Below are positions 17,129-24,709 of a DNA stretch of 38,622 nucleotides, in pieces; position 1 is the stretch's first letter, and each line of letters begins with the position of its first letter. The notes beneath the pieces are model-generated. The model was not told the DNA's origin, ran no database searches, and worked only from the letters and a program-made list of their open reading frames with translations. A program made the translations under genes and the position numbers. The stretch is from an uncultured Flavobacteriales bacterium (GTDB lineage: Bacteria; Bacteroidota; Bacteroidia; Flavobacteriales; Crocinitomicaceae), in contig CAMLIF010000025.1 in the NCBI GenBank assembly GCA_946479985.1, forward strand, positions 1 to 38,622, in the 5' to 3' direction.

Positions 17129-18709
17129 ATGAAAAAAAGCTATTTACAACCATTATTTCTAATGGTTTTCCTTGTAATCGGATTGTTACTTGGATCTCTT
17201 CTGAACAGAACAAATACTGTTGCTCCGGAAGTTCAGAATAAATACAATTCCAAAATGCAGGACATTCTGAACATTATAGGATTGGCTTATGTTGATGATG
17301 TTAATCAGGACGAATTGTTTGAGAATTCTGTTAACGATATGCTTCATAAACTGGACCCGCATTCCAATTATATCCCGGCCAAAGATCTTGTTGCCGCTAA
17401 TGAACAAATTGATGGCGAATTTGGCGGGATCGGAATTCGATTTGCAATTATCAGAGACACGCTATGTGTAACGAACGTAGTTGCCAATTCACCTTCACAA
17501 CGCGCAGGAATTTTGGCAGGAGATAAAATCATAATAATCAATTCAAAACCCGTGACAGGCAAAAAATTGAAGAATGATTTAGTAACCAAAATGCTGAAAG
17601 GGAGAGAAAACACGAAAGTTGAACTGACCCTTTACAGAAATAAACGTAAGATCAAGAAGTCGCTTTTGCGTGGAATTATTCCCATTCCATCAATCAGTTG
17701 TGCTGAAATGATTGACAATGAGACCGGATTTATTCGACTGGAACAATTCTCAATGAGTTCCGGTGAGGAATTTCATGCAGCGGTAGAAAAACTGCAAAAA
17801 TCCGGAATGAAAAAACTGATTTTTGATCTCCGCGACAATACGGGTGGGGTTTTGCAGGAAGCTGTAGAAATTGTAGATGAATTTCTTCCCGGCAAAATGA
17901 CCATTGTTGAAGTGAAAGGCAAAAAAACACAACGCGAAGTATACAAATCAACAGATAAAGGTCTTTTACAAAAAACACCAACTGTTGTACTAATCAATGA
18001 AAATTCGGCTTCAGCGAGTGAAATTGTTGCCGGTGCTTTACAGGATAACGACAGAGCAACTATCATTGGCCGACGTTCTTTCGGAAAAGGGCTTGTACAA
18101 CGCGATTTCCCGTTGCGCGACCGTAGTAACCTGCGTTTAACAATTGCACGTTATTACACGCCTTCCGGACGTTGTATACAACGCTCATTCAAGAATGGTT
18201 ACAGCGAGTATTACCATGAAGAGAATGACCGCGAAAAAAACGGTGAATATTTCTCAGTCGATTCGAGTATTTTCAAAAATGCACCGCGTTTTAAAACCCT
18301 GAAGGGAAGAACAGTTTATGGCGGCGGCGGTATCATGCCCGACAAATTTGTACCGCTTGATACTTCCAACTCAACGGTATACTATCTCGAACTTCGATAC
18401 TCGAATGCGATTCAGCAATTTGCTTTTGACTTCGTCTCAAACAAAAGGCAAAAGTGGAACTCCATTCAAACATTCAACAAACAGTTCGAACCTTCGAACA
18501 AGGATCTGGATGGTTTGGTTTCATACGCTTCCAATGAATTAGGTCTGCCAGTTAATCGCAAAGAATTTCTGGTGAGCCGCGAGTTAATCAGAACAGCCTT
18601 AAAAGCCGAAATTGCGCGACAATTGTTTATTGAAGACGGGTATTTTCTCGTAATTGCTTCGAAAGACAAAGAAATGCAGAAGGCACTTCAGGTACTTAAA
18701 GCTGATTAA
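17129..18709 (+). CDS. C-terminal processing protease, S41 family (CtpA/Tsp type)
   Basis: The 526-residue protein has an N-terminal signal anchor (about 8-25), a PDZ domain (about 90-170, starting FGGIGIRF) and an S41 catalytic core. The catalytic dyad is S295 in NSASASE and K320 in FGKG, with D306 at the same spacing as the Tsp/Prc active site. A C-terminal extension of about 150 residues is usual for the Bacteroidota members. It acts in the periplasm, where it trims or degrades proteins by their C termini and often controls peptidoglycan hydrolases. It sits between dCMP deaminase and an unknown membrane protein with gaps of 0 and 2 bases. Confidence 0.93.
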   Translation: MKKSYLQPLFLMVFLVIGLLLGSLLNRTNTVAPEVQNKYNSKMQDILNIIGLAYVDDVNQDELFENSVNDMLHKLDPHSNYIPAKDLVAANEQIDGEFGGIGIRFAIIRDTLCVTNVVANSPSQRAGILAGDKIIIINSKPVTGKKLKNDLVTKMLKGRENTKVELTLYRNKRKIKKSLLRGIIPIPSISCAEMIDNETGFIRLEQFSMSSGEEFHAAVEKLQKSGMKKLIFDLRDNTGGVLQEAVEIVDEFLPGKMTIVEVKGKKTQREVYKSTDKGLLQKTPTVVLINENSASASEIVAGALQDNDRATIIGRRSFGKGLVQRDFPLRDRSNLRLTIARYYTPSGRCIQRSFKNGYSEYYHEENDREKNGEYFSVDSSIFKNAPRFKTLKGRTVYGGGGIMPDKFVPLDTSNSTVYYLELRYSNAIQQFAFDFVSNKRQKWNSIQTFNKQFEPSNKDLDGLVSYASNELGLPVNRKEFLVSRELIRTALKAEIARQLFIEDGYFLVIASKDKEMQKALQVLKAD

Positions 18710-18711
18710 AC

Positions 18712-20172
18712 ATGTCAGCTGAAGTTGTAAAACAAAAATTTATTGCTGCAGGAATTAACCCGGAAACATGGTTGAATCCCGAACATTTACAGTTTAGTTC
18801 TTTTTTTCATCAACTCACAAACGACGAACTGGCGGTTTATTTTAGCTGGCTGAAACAACAGAAACAGATCATCCTGTTATTGAAGCGTGATCCAAAAGTG
18901 ATTGGGTTTCAAAATGAGTTCGACATTTCTAAACATGCCCAATTCGAACAGTTTAAAACGTTTGTCACACCGCTGGTTTACCCGATATTAAAGGAGAAAT
19001 CGCAGGCAATAACTGATCTGCATAGTGCACGAATAATTGTTTCTTTCAGTACCGTTCTTGATGACGAGCACCAGGATAGAATCCAGGACAAAGTAGCCGA
19101 CTGGCTCGATAATTTTCGGACCAACTTCCTGAAACACCTCGAAAACGCTGCCTCAGATCAATATATTTTCAATTACATCCACCAGGAACTAACCCCGGAG
19201 TTTTGGGAATTACTGAACAGCTTCAATCCACGGCATTATCGCGTAAAAGCAAAGTGGATGGAGGTTCTGGTGAATTTCATACGTCACAAAAAAGCTTCTA
19301 AAAGACTCATCCAGGGAATACTATCAAAATTGACGTTGCTGGAAGTTAATTCGGAACACCGAACAGAGTTAAACGCTTTGAAAAACGACATTCGCCTCGG
19401 GAAAATTAAGGTAGAAGCCGTTCGTGTTCCGTGGAAACGTATTATGGTCCTTTCCTCCGTTCTCATTGTTCTAACTCTAAGCATTTTCTGGATCATGCTT
19501 ATTCCGGCGAAACGCGAAAAAAGAATGCAGCAAGAAGACACTTCGTTCATGGAGCTTTCTCAAAAAGAACGCTTCGAGCTCGATTCGCTTCTGGACGATT
19601 ACAAACAAAAAAATATTCTTTCCGGGGAAGAAAATTACGATAGTTATCTGCAGGCCCCACCATCCGAACTGGTGACACTGCACGCATCCAGCAACGAATT
19701 GTTCTGGAAATATCACAGGAACTGGAAAAAGAGGAACAATACAACATTCGCACTTTCATTCACTAATAAGAATAAGTCAAAGAAGCTTCTTCCCGGAACA
19801 CTTTCTTTGAAAGATAAGAAAGGCCCAAGCCACTGTGCATTCACGAATAAATCGAAGTTCTGTGCTCTGGTAATCGTTTTCGATGAAATGAACGCCGATT
19901 ACATGTTCTGCGAATTTGTTCAGCCAGGCGAAAAATCAAGGTTTGCAATTAACCCGAAAGTTGAAAAATTGGTAATTGTGCCAGGCGGGGAAATTGAAAA
20001 GGCCCTGACAAAAAATGAACTTCCGTTTAAGCAGGTAAACCAATCATTCTTTTATGAGTTAGATAAGATTTATTCTATTGATGAAAACACTCCCAAATTC
20101 AAATTGGTTTATGAAGACTACGGAACCAATGGAGTTGTTTTAATTGATTTGAATAAAGTACTCAGCCTTTAA
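18712..20172 (+). CDS. Single-pass membrane protein, unknown function
   Basis: This is a 486-residue protein I do not recognise. Residues 1-240 are mostly alpha-helical and polar with no signal peptide. Residues 244-264 form one strong membrane helix preceded by VPWKR, so the N-terminal half should be cytoplasmic. Residues 265-486 begin with a charged helix and become beta-rich, and should be periplasmic. The arrangement resembles that of membrane signal transducers such as anti-sigma factors, but no zinc-binding anti-sigma motif is present. It starts two bases after the ctpA stop, so it could be a substrate or regulator of that protease. It is probably the last gene of the operon, followed by a hairpin. 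Confidence 0.7.
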   Translation: MSAEVVKQKFIAAGINPETWLNPEHLQFSSFFHQLTNDELAVYFSWLKQQKQIILLLKRDPKVIGFQNEFDISKHAQFEQFKTFVTPLVYPILKEKSQAITDLHSARIIVSFSTVLDDEHQDRIQDKVADWLDNFRTNFLKHLENAASDQYIFNYIHQELTPEFWELLNSFNPRHYRVKAKWMEVLVNFIRHKKASKRLIQGILSKLTLLEVNSEHRTELNALKNDIRLGKIKVEAVRVPWKRIMVLSSVLIVLTLSIFWIMLIPAKREKRMQQEDTSFMELSQKERFELDSLLDDYKQKNILSGEENYDSYLQAPPSELVTLHASSNELFWKYHRNWKKRNNTTFALSFTNKNKSKKLLPGTLSLKDKKGPSHCAFTNKSKFCALVIVFDEMNADYMFCEFVQPGEKSRFAINPKVEKLVIVPGGEIEKALTKNELPFKQVNQSFFYELDKIYSIDENTPKFKLVYEDYGTNGVVLIDLNKVLSL

Positions 20173-20176
20173 ATGA

Positions 20177-20257
20177 CGAAAAGAGGCCAAAGCCTCTTTT
20201 CACACTACCTAAACTAACTACTACTACTAAGATGAAACTTATTTGGAGAATTTCATC
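20177..20257 (-). ncRNA. Candidate small RNA, copy 1 (about 80 nt)
   Basis: Read on the minus strand, a TATATTCG box (20262-20269) lies 23 bases after a TTTG, the right spacing for a Bacteroidota promoter. Transcription would start near 20257. The RNA would contain a 5' hairpin (GATGAAA / TTTCATC, within 20230-20258), an unpaired linker with AGUAGUAGUAGUUAGUUUAGGU, and a 3' intrinsic terminator (AAAAGAGGC / GCCTCTTTT, 20179-20200). No convincing reading frame exists. A second copy of the same layout lies about 250 bases away. The strand is inferred from promoter and terminator placement. The alternative is that the hairpin only ends the plus-strand operon. Confidence 0.45.
20179..20200. terminator. 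Bidirectional intrinsic terminator hairpin
   Basis: AAAAGAGGC (20179-20187) and GCCTCTTTT (20192-20200) form a perfect 9-bp stem with a CAAA loop, seven bases after the stop of the unknown membrane protein gene. Both strands carry four T's at the 3' side, so it could end the plus-strand dCMP deaminase/ctpA operon and the proposed minus-strand small RNA. Confidence 0.75.
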
Positions 20258-20261
20258 TGAA

Positions 20262-20269
20262 CGAATATA
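20262..20269 (-). promoter_or_regulatory. Possible -7 box of small RNA copy 1
   Basis: On the minus strand TATATTCG matches TAnnTTTG at seven of eight positions. A TTTG lies 23 bases upstream, within the usual -33 spacing. No gene would use it other than the proposed small RNA. Confidence 0.4.
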
Positions 20270-20417
20270 ACAAAAAAATTTAATAAAACGAACAAATCGC
20301 ACTTTTCAACGAATAAAATTCACTTTTGACGAAACAAATTTTATTACCCTGGTAATTTTTCAGTGCTCCCGGATTGAATCTCAAGGAGAAATTTATGGCG
20401 GTTTCAGACGAAACGTA

Positions 20418-20546
20418 TAAAAACAACAAGAGAGAAGCGGGTGCCTCTCTCTTGTTCCAACCTAAACTACTACTACTTATGAAAACTAACCTCGAATGGA
20501 TTACAAGTTTCATACCAAAGTACTCCGCTTGTTCTCTCACTTGAGT
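20418..20546 (-). ncRNA. Candidate small RNA, copy 2 (about 130 nt)
   Basis: On the minus strand a perfect TACCTTTG box (20551-20558) predicts a start near 20546. The transcript would contain a hairpin (TATGAAA(CT) pairing with AGTTTTCATA, 20478-20514), the linker AGTAGTAGTAGTTTAGGT (20459-20476 region) shared with copy 1, and a terminator stem CTCTCTTGTT / AACAAGAGAG (20425-20456) followed by GTTTTTAT. The shared parts are hairpin, linker and terminator order. Hairpin bases differ between copies in a pair-preserving way (G-C against T-A next to ATGAAA). A canonical -33 element is not evident. Confidence 0.45.
20425..20456 (-). terminator. Intrinsic terminator of small RNA copy 2
   Basis: AACAAGAGAG (20425-20434) and CTCTCTTGTT (20447-20456) form a 10-bp stem with a 12-base loop. 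On the minus strand it is followed by GTTTTTAT, a proper U-tract; on the plus strand it is followed by CCAACC, so it favours minus-strand termination. Confidence 0.65.
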
Positions 20547-20550
20547 TATA

Positions 20551-20558
20551 CAAAGGTA
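20551..20558 (-). promoter_or_regulatory. -7 box of small RNA copy 2
   Basis: On the minus strand TACCTTTG is a perfect TAnnTTTG box in a region with no minus-strand gene downstream. The nearest upstream TTG is 29 bases away, longer than usual. Confidence 0.45.
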
Positions 20559-20697
20559 ACGCACATTTATTCATCATATTTTAATTTCAACACTTTTTAA
20601 CAGTAAGCTTATAGTAAACGGCACTCTTTATTGCTTGAATGGTAAAATCATCCTAAAATCAATTTCAAACTTCATCTTTTAACAATGAGGAAAGCGT

Positions 20698-20705
20698 TAT
20701 CTTTG
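20698..20705 (+). promoter_or_regulatory. -7 box of metF
   Basis: TATCTTTG is a perfect TAnnTTTG box, 26 bases before the metF ATG, predicting a leader of about 22 nt. That is too short for a SAM or cobalamin riboswitch, and none is recognisable upstream. Confidence 0.6.
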
Positions 20706-20731
20706 CTTCCCTAAAACGATTTTTTACGACC

Positions 20732-21682
20732 ATGAAGGTTATCGAACATTTGAACCAGGCGAAAGACACGCTATTTTCCTTTGAAATTTTACCTCCTTTG
20801 AAAGGAGCTACTATTCAATCAATCTTTAACGGAATTGATCCGCTAATGGAATTTAAACCCAAATTCGTTAATGTAACGTACCATCGGGAAGAATTCGTTT
20901 ATAAGGAAAGAGAAAAAGGATTACTTGAAAAAATTGCAATCAGAAAAAGGCCGGGAACGGTTGGTATCTGTGCTGCAATTATGAATAAATATGCTATTGA
21001 TGCCGTTCCGCATCTGATTTGTGGTGGATTTTCCAAGGAAGAAACAGAAAACGCACTGATCGACCTGCAGTTTTTAGGCATTGATAATGTACTTGCTTTA
21101 AGAGGAGATTCTATCAAAACGGAAGCTACGTTTAAACCGGATCCCGAGGGTCATTCGTATGCTGTGAATTTAATTGAACAAATCGCAGACATGAACAAAG
21201 GAAATTATCTGGTAGATGATGTATTGTTATCACCAACCGATTTCTGTATTGGCGCAGCCGGATATCCGGAAAAGCACTTTGAAGCGATGAACCTTAGCAC
21301 CGACATGCATTATTTGAAACAAAAAGTAGATGCCGGGGCAAGTTATATTGTAACTCAAATGTTCTTCGATAACCAGAAATATTTTGATTTTGTTGATGCC
21401 TGCAGAAAAATGGATATTCATGTTCCGATTATTCCGGGCTTAAAACCAATCCAATCGTTGAACCACATTTCATTTCTGCCAAAGGTTTTCCATATTGATT
21501 TACCGGAAGCATTATCGAAAGAGTTATTGAAATGTAAAACGAATGAAGCTGTGGCCGAAGTTGGCATAGAATGGGGAATCCAGCAATCAAAAGAATTGAA
21601 AGCAGCAAAAGTTCCTTCTATTCATTACTACACCATGTCAAATTCAGTTACAGTTAAGAAGATTGCAAGTCAGATCTTCTAG
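20732..21682 (+). CDS. metF: 5,10-methylenetetrahydrofolate reductase
   Basis: The 316-residue TIM-barrel flavoprotein has the N-terminal FSFEILPP with catalytic glutamate E18, NVTYHRE for substrate binding, LALRGDS with D126, and ASYIVTQMFFDNQKYF near 203-218. It reduces 5,10-methylene-THF to 5-methyl-THF, the methyl donor for methionine synthase, using FAD in the cytoplasm. Length is close to the usual bacterial enzyme. It has its own promoter box and no adjacent metH or metE. The identity is secure. Confidence 0.95.
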   Translation: MKVIEHLNQAKDTLFSFEILPPLKGATIQSIFNGIDPLMEFKPKFVNVTYHREEFVYKEREKGLLEKIAIRKRPGTVGICAAIMNKYAIDAVPHLICGGFSKEETENALIDLQFLGIDNVLALRGDSIKTEATFKPDPEGHSYAVNLIEQIADMNKGNYLVDDVLLSPTDFCIGAAGYPEKHFEAMNLSTDMHYLKQKVDAGASYIVTQMFFDNQKYFDFVDACRKMDIHVPIIPGLKPIQSLNHISFLPKVFHIDLPEALSKELLKCKTNEAVAEVGIEWGIQQSKELKAAKVPSIHYYTMSNSVTVKKIASQIF

Positions 21683-21760
21683 AAAATTTGAGAATTAATG
21701 CTAAATAGCGGTGTTTATTGCCACATCTTAGGTAATTTCCCCAACTAAAACCAACACAAT

Positions 21761-22327
21761 ATGTCGAAGTACGTTTTATTGATCTTTGCTTTTATTACAA
21801 CAAGTTCATTGTTTGCCCAAACTGATTCTGTTGCGAAAAGCACCATAACCAAAGATTTGAAACTCACGAATGCCGTTATCGTTAGTCATTTAGACAAGCA
21901 GGAGGACAGATTTTCCCTGGAAATTGCTTTATCAGAAACACTTTCCCGATCTAATGTAAAAAATACAGTTTCTCTAAACTTATTGAAACAAGGCGGTGAT
22001 CCGCAGGTTTTGATCACCGATTCAATGACTACTGTTTTGAAAGAAAAAGGGTACAATACGCTTATGTTGGTTTCTGTTCGCGGCTACGATAAAACATTCA
22101 AACCGAGTTCAAAAAACTTTAATATTACTGAAGATCTTGCCGCTGAGAACTTATTCCCGTTATATAAAGAGGATATTGTTTCTGTAACATTTGAGTTTCA
22201 TTTTTACCGCAATAATGAATTGGTTTATACCGATTTGCTGAAGATTTCAGGAGCAAGTTCACGTGATAAAGTATTGAAGAAACTGCGTAAGAAACTGGCT
22301 AAAAAAGCTTCAAAAGACTGGAAATAA
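21761..22327 (+). CDS. Small exported protein, unknown function
   Basis: The 188-residue protein begins with a clear signal peptide (MSKYVLLIFAFITTSSLFAQ, cut after FAQ). There is no lipobox cysteine. The mature part mixes strands and helices, with a SETLSRSN segment, a central LVSVRGYDKTF strand and a very basic C terminus (KKLRKKLAKKASKDWK). The pattern weakly recalls small periplasmic proteins of the DUF4136 sort, but I do not assign a family. It stands alone after metF with a 78-base gap and converges with the next gene. Confidence 0.65.
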   Translation: MSKYVLLIFAFITTSSLFAQTDSVAKSTITKDLKLTNAVIVSHLDKQEDRFSLEIALSETLSRSNVKNTVSLNLLKQGGDPQVLITDSMTTVLKEKGYNTLMLVSVRGYDKTFKPSSKNFNITEDLAAENLFPLYKEDIVSVTFEFHFYRNNELVYTDLLKISGASSRDKVLKKLRKKLAKKASKDWK

Positions 22328-22375
22328 TCGTTGCAAACATCTAATTGCGAAGTTTGAACATTAGATTCGACAAGA

Positions 22376-22858
22376 CTATTTCCCCGTTAAGGTTTGATAA
22401 ACGTGGCGTTCATAGTCAGCCTCGGCATAACGGCCTAATTTTCTCAGGCAATCTTCCCGTATCAAATATATTTCCGGGTGATATTTCTCCAGCATGGCCC
22501 ATTCAGTGAGCAATTCCAAAGCGTGAAGAAAATCCTGGTTTTGAATCGCAGTTTCGACCAAAACGGACATAGAAGCTGTTCGCTGCTTCCTAGCATTCAG
22601 TCCTTTTTCAATATCCAGAAAACGAACGATTTCTTCCTGATCTCTGTCCGTTAACTCCTGGTTTTTCAGAAATTCATACTTTTCACAGAAGGCAGTACTC
22701 ACTCGTTTTACCCATGAACGAACTTCGAGCTCATCACAATTCAAGTTTGAAATATCCCAGTGATCTTTCACCAGATAATCTTCTGAAACCTGCAAAACAT
22801 GGACAATATGATAGTGTCCTTCTTCGAAAGAATAAATGAAATCTCCGACCGTGAACAT
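22376..22858 (-). CDS. Conserved-looking cytoplasmic protein with TPR-like C terminus, unknown function
   Basis: The open frame extends to 22918, but the ATG at 22858 is the better start (160 residues, MFTVGDFIYSFEEG). It overlaps the stop of the ArsC-like gene by one base (TAATG), which predicts coupled translation. The N-terminal third looks like a small beta-rich domain (GDFIYSFEEGHYHIVHVLQVSEDYLV). The C-terminal part (about 90-160) is helical with a FLHALELLTEWAMLEKYHPE repeat resembling a TPR. There is no signal peptide. The function is unknown. Confidence 0.65.
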   Translation of the reverse strand: MFTVGDFIYSFEEGHYHIVHVLQVSEDYLVKDHWDISNLNCDELEVRSWVKRVSTAFCEKYEFLKNQELTDRDQEEIVRFLDIEKGLNARKQRTASMSVLVETAIQNQDFLHALELLTEWAMLEKYHPEIYLIREDCLRKLGRYAEADYERHVYQTLTGK

Positions 22859-23214
22859 TACAATTTGGCAAAGAAATTTTCGGCATCCAGAACAACTTTC
22901 GCCGTGTTGCCAATCCAAACATTCTCATTGTAAATAATGAACGGCCGCTTCAGGAACGTGTATTCTTCCAACATGTATTTGCGGTAGTCTTCCTCTGAAA
23001 GTTCCATTTCGTGTAAACCTAATCCTCTGTACTTCATTGCTCGTTTTGAAAACAATGCTTCATAAGAACCAACTTTTTCCTTGATCCAGTCAAGTGTTTC
23101 ACCATCAATATTTGCAGCCTTGATATCAATCAATTCTACGTCTTTCGGAGCTTTAATCTGAGCCAATATTTTTGCGCAGGTGTCGCAAGTACTGAGGTAA
23201 TAGATTCTTTTCAT
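22858..23214 (-). CDS. ArsC / Spx-family thioredoxin-fold protein
   Basis: The 118-residue protein opens with a beta strand and the redox-type CDTC motif (C10 and C13), followed by VGSYEALFSKRAMKYRGLG and LKRPFIIYNENVWIGN, which are landmarks of the ArsC/Spx/YffB family. Members range from glutaredoxin-coupled arsenate reductases to RNA polymerase regulators (Spx). No arsenic resistance genes are near, so a general redox or regulatory role is more likely than arsenate detoxification. It lies between the DUF2079 gene (26-base gap) and the unknown gene that overlaps its stop. Confidence 0.82.
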   Translation of the reverse strand: MKRIYYLSTCDTCAKILAQIKAPKDVELIDIKAANIDGETLDWIKEKVGSYEALFSKRAMKYRGLGLHEMELSEEDYRKYMLEEYTFLKRPFIIYNENVWIGNTAKVVLDAENFFAKL

Positions 23215-23239
23215 AATTTATTTCTAAAGTCTGTTGAAA

Positions 23240-24709
23240 TTACGGACGATTATTGAAATGGGTTTTCTTCAGGAGCAGAAAAGTTTCGTTTTGTTTCAAA
23301 ACCCGCCAATATGATGATTGCAGCAAACTGTCTTTTCTCAGCTTATAATCCTCAATAGAAAGCGGATATGTGTTTTCGGTTTTCAGCAAAAGAATGTATT
23401 CTGCATCACGAATAATCGGAAACTGATAAGCTGATTCGCGCAGCGCCAAATGCGGAATAAAAACAGAGTTTGCACTCACAGGTGCATCTTCCGGAATGAA
23501 TTTGAAAAAGGTATGTGCACTTTGAATCGGGTAATTGCGGTAATGCGCTGCCTTGTATATGCGGATTCTCGCTTTTTCACAATAAGCAATTGTATTATCC
23601 ATCACCCGGATTGTACATGCCAGGGAACATGCCAACGCTACAAAACAGGCGGTTTTCATCCAGTTCTTGCTTTTGATCTTCGCAATAGATTCGAATGTCC
23701 CGATAACAATTAATGGTGCAAATTCGATTGCATAATGCTGATTAATTCCCCACATGGCCACATAATCATGAAAGAGTTTCTGTGCGAAAACCGGTATTAG
23801 CATCAATAAATATATTGGTCTGCCTAGAAAACAGAAAAATCCGCTTACACCTATTACAATCCAAAATTCGGCTTTAACAAAGTTGTTTTCCGGATCGTTT
23901 GTGTGGTTGACAAACAGTATGCGTAAATTATCTAAAGGATGAGTCAAAAGCTGTTTCAATGCTCCACTGGCATTGTTTCCAAGAACGGAATAGTGAAAAT
24001 GTGGATAAGCCCCTTCATTTGATAAAACAGGCATTACAACACCTAAAATCAAAACAAACCAGATCAATGAGAAGACGGAAATTCCTAATGCTGTGTAACG
24101 CCGTGGCCTGTTTCTGAAATTCCGGATGAACAAACCCAATCCGATGAAGGAAATCCATAAAGCCATGTTTTCTTTTGAAATGAGGATTATAAACGTCCAG
24201 ATAAATACGTTTCGGAATTTTTCTTTTTCAAATGCGAGGAGCAGCCATGGAATAAACATAGTAGCTACAACATTGCTGTGATAATCGAACGAAAAAGCGG
24301 CGAAAATCCCAAAAAACATGAGGAACGAAACTAGACCGAATTTCTTAAAAGCGGTTTCCGGGAAACGAAATTCCAGGTAACGATAGACTCCAACTGCTCC
24401 AAATAAAACCGCAACCAGCTGAACAACCAACAGCGTGTATGTCCCGAAAATATAAATCAACGGCGAAAAAAGCGGCAGGTACAAATCAAAATGATCTGCC
24501 AGCAGGTTTTCAGGAACCTCATTGAATGTACTGCTATCGTTCCAGCTGAAATGAGCATAATCGTAAAGCGCATTCGTATAAGCCCCTAAATCCAGGGCAT
24601 AAGTGCGGAAACAATATTGGTTAACAAAAGAGATCAGCGCATAAATAATTGAAGCAATTATCAATGAACTCCAAAGAAACGATTCCTTACGAAAGGATCG
24701 TATGATCAT
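23240..24709 (-). CDS. DUF2079 polytopic membrane protein
   Basis: The 489-residue protein has roughly ten or more membrane helices. The N-terminal loop RTYALDLGAYTNALYDYAHF and the following LLADHFDLYLPLFSPLIYIF, containing the HFD motif, are characteristic of DUF2079, a family with a GT-C-like layout related to membrane glycosyltransferases. A soluble C-terminal region of about 110 residues should be periplasmic. A role in transferring sugars from lipid carriers is an inference from the fold class, not demonstrated. Its ATG overlaps the stop of the upstream barrel-like gene by four bases, so they are translated together. Confidence 0.78.
   Translation of the reverse strand: MIIRSFRKESFLWSSLIIASIIYALISFVNQYCFRTYALDLGAYTNALYDYAHFSWNDSSTFNEVPENLLADHFDLYLPLFSPLIYIFGTYTLLVVQLVAVLFGAVGVYRYLEFRFPETAFKKFGLVSFLMFFGIFAAFSFDYHSNVVATMFIPWLLLAFEKEKFRNVFIWTFIILISKENMALWISFIGLGLFIRNFRNRPRRYTALGISVFSLIWFVLILGVVMPVLSNEGAYPHFHYSVLGNNASGALKQLLTHPLDNLRILFVNHTNDPENNFVKAEFWIVIGVSGFFCFLGRPIYLLMLIPVFAQKLFHDYVAMWGINQHYAIEFAPLIVIGTFESIAKIKSKNWMKTACFVALACSLACTIRVMDNTIAYCEKARIRIYKAAHYRNYPIQSAHTFFKFIPEDAPVSANSVFIPHLALRESAYQFPIIRDAEYILLLKTENTYPLSIEDYKLRKDSLLQSSYWRVLKQNETFLLLKKTHFNNRP

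Noticed and set aside
20280..20564. Minus-strand frame of 94 codons between the ctpA operon and metF
   Set aside because: It runs through the terminator and linker of the second RNA-like unit and has low-complexity composition with SSSS and LLLF runs. Copy 1 does not preserve any equivalent frame, and the promoter and terminator placement fits an RNA better.
20559..20731. Possible SAM or other methionine riboswitch before metF
   Set aside because: The perfect promoter box at 20698 leaves a leader of only about 22 nt, and no conserved riboswitch core is recognisable.
22339..22366. Hairpin ATCTAAT / ATTAGAT in the convergent gap between 22327 and 22376
   Set aside because: The 7-bp A/T-rich stem with a 14-base loop has no U-tract, which is too weak to call a terminator.
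22858..23214. Arsenic resistance locus
   Set aside because: The ArsC-like protein has no arsR, acr3, arsB or arsenic chaperone gene nearby, and the family includes many proteins unrelated to arsenate.
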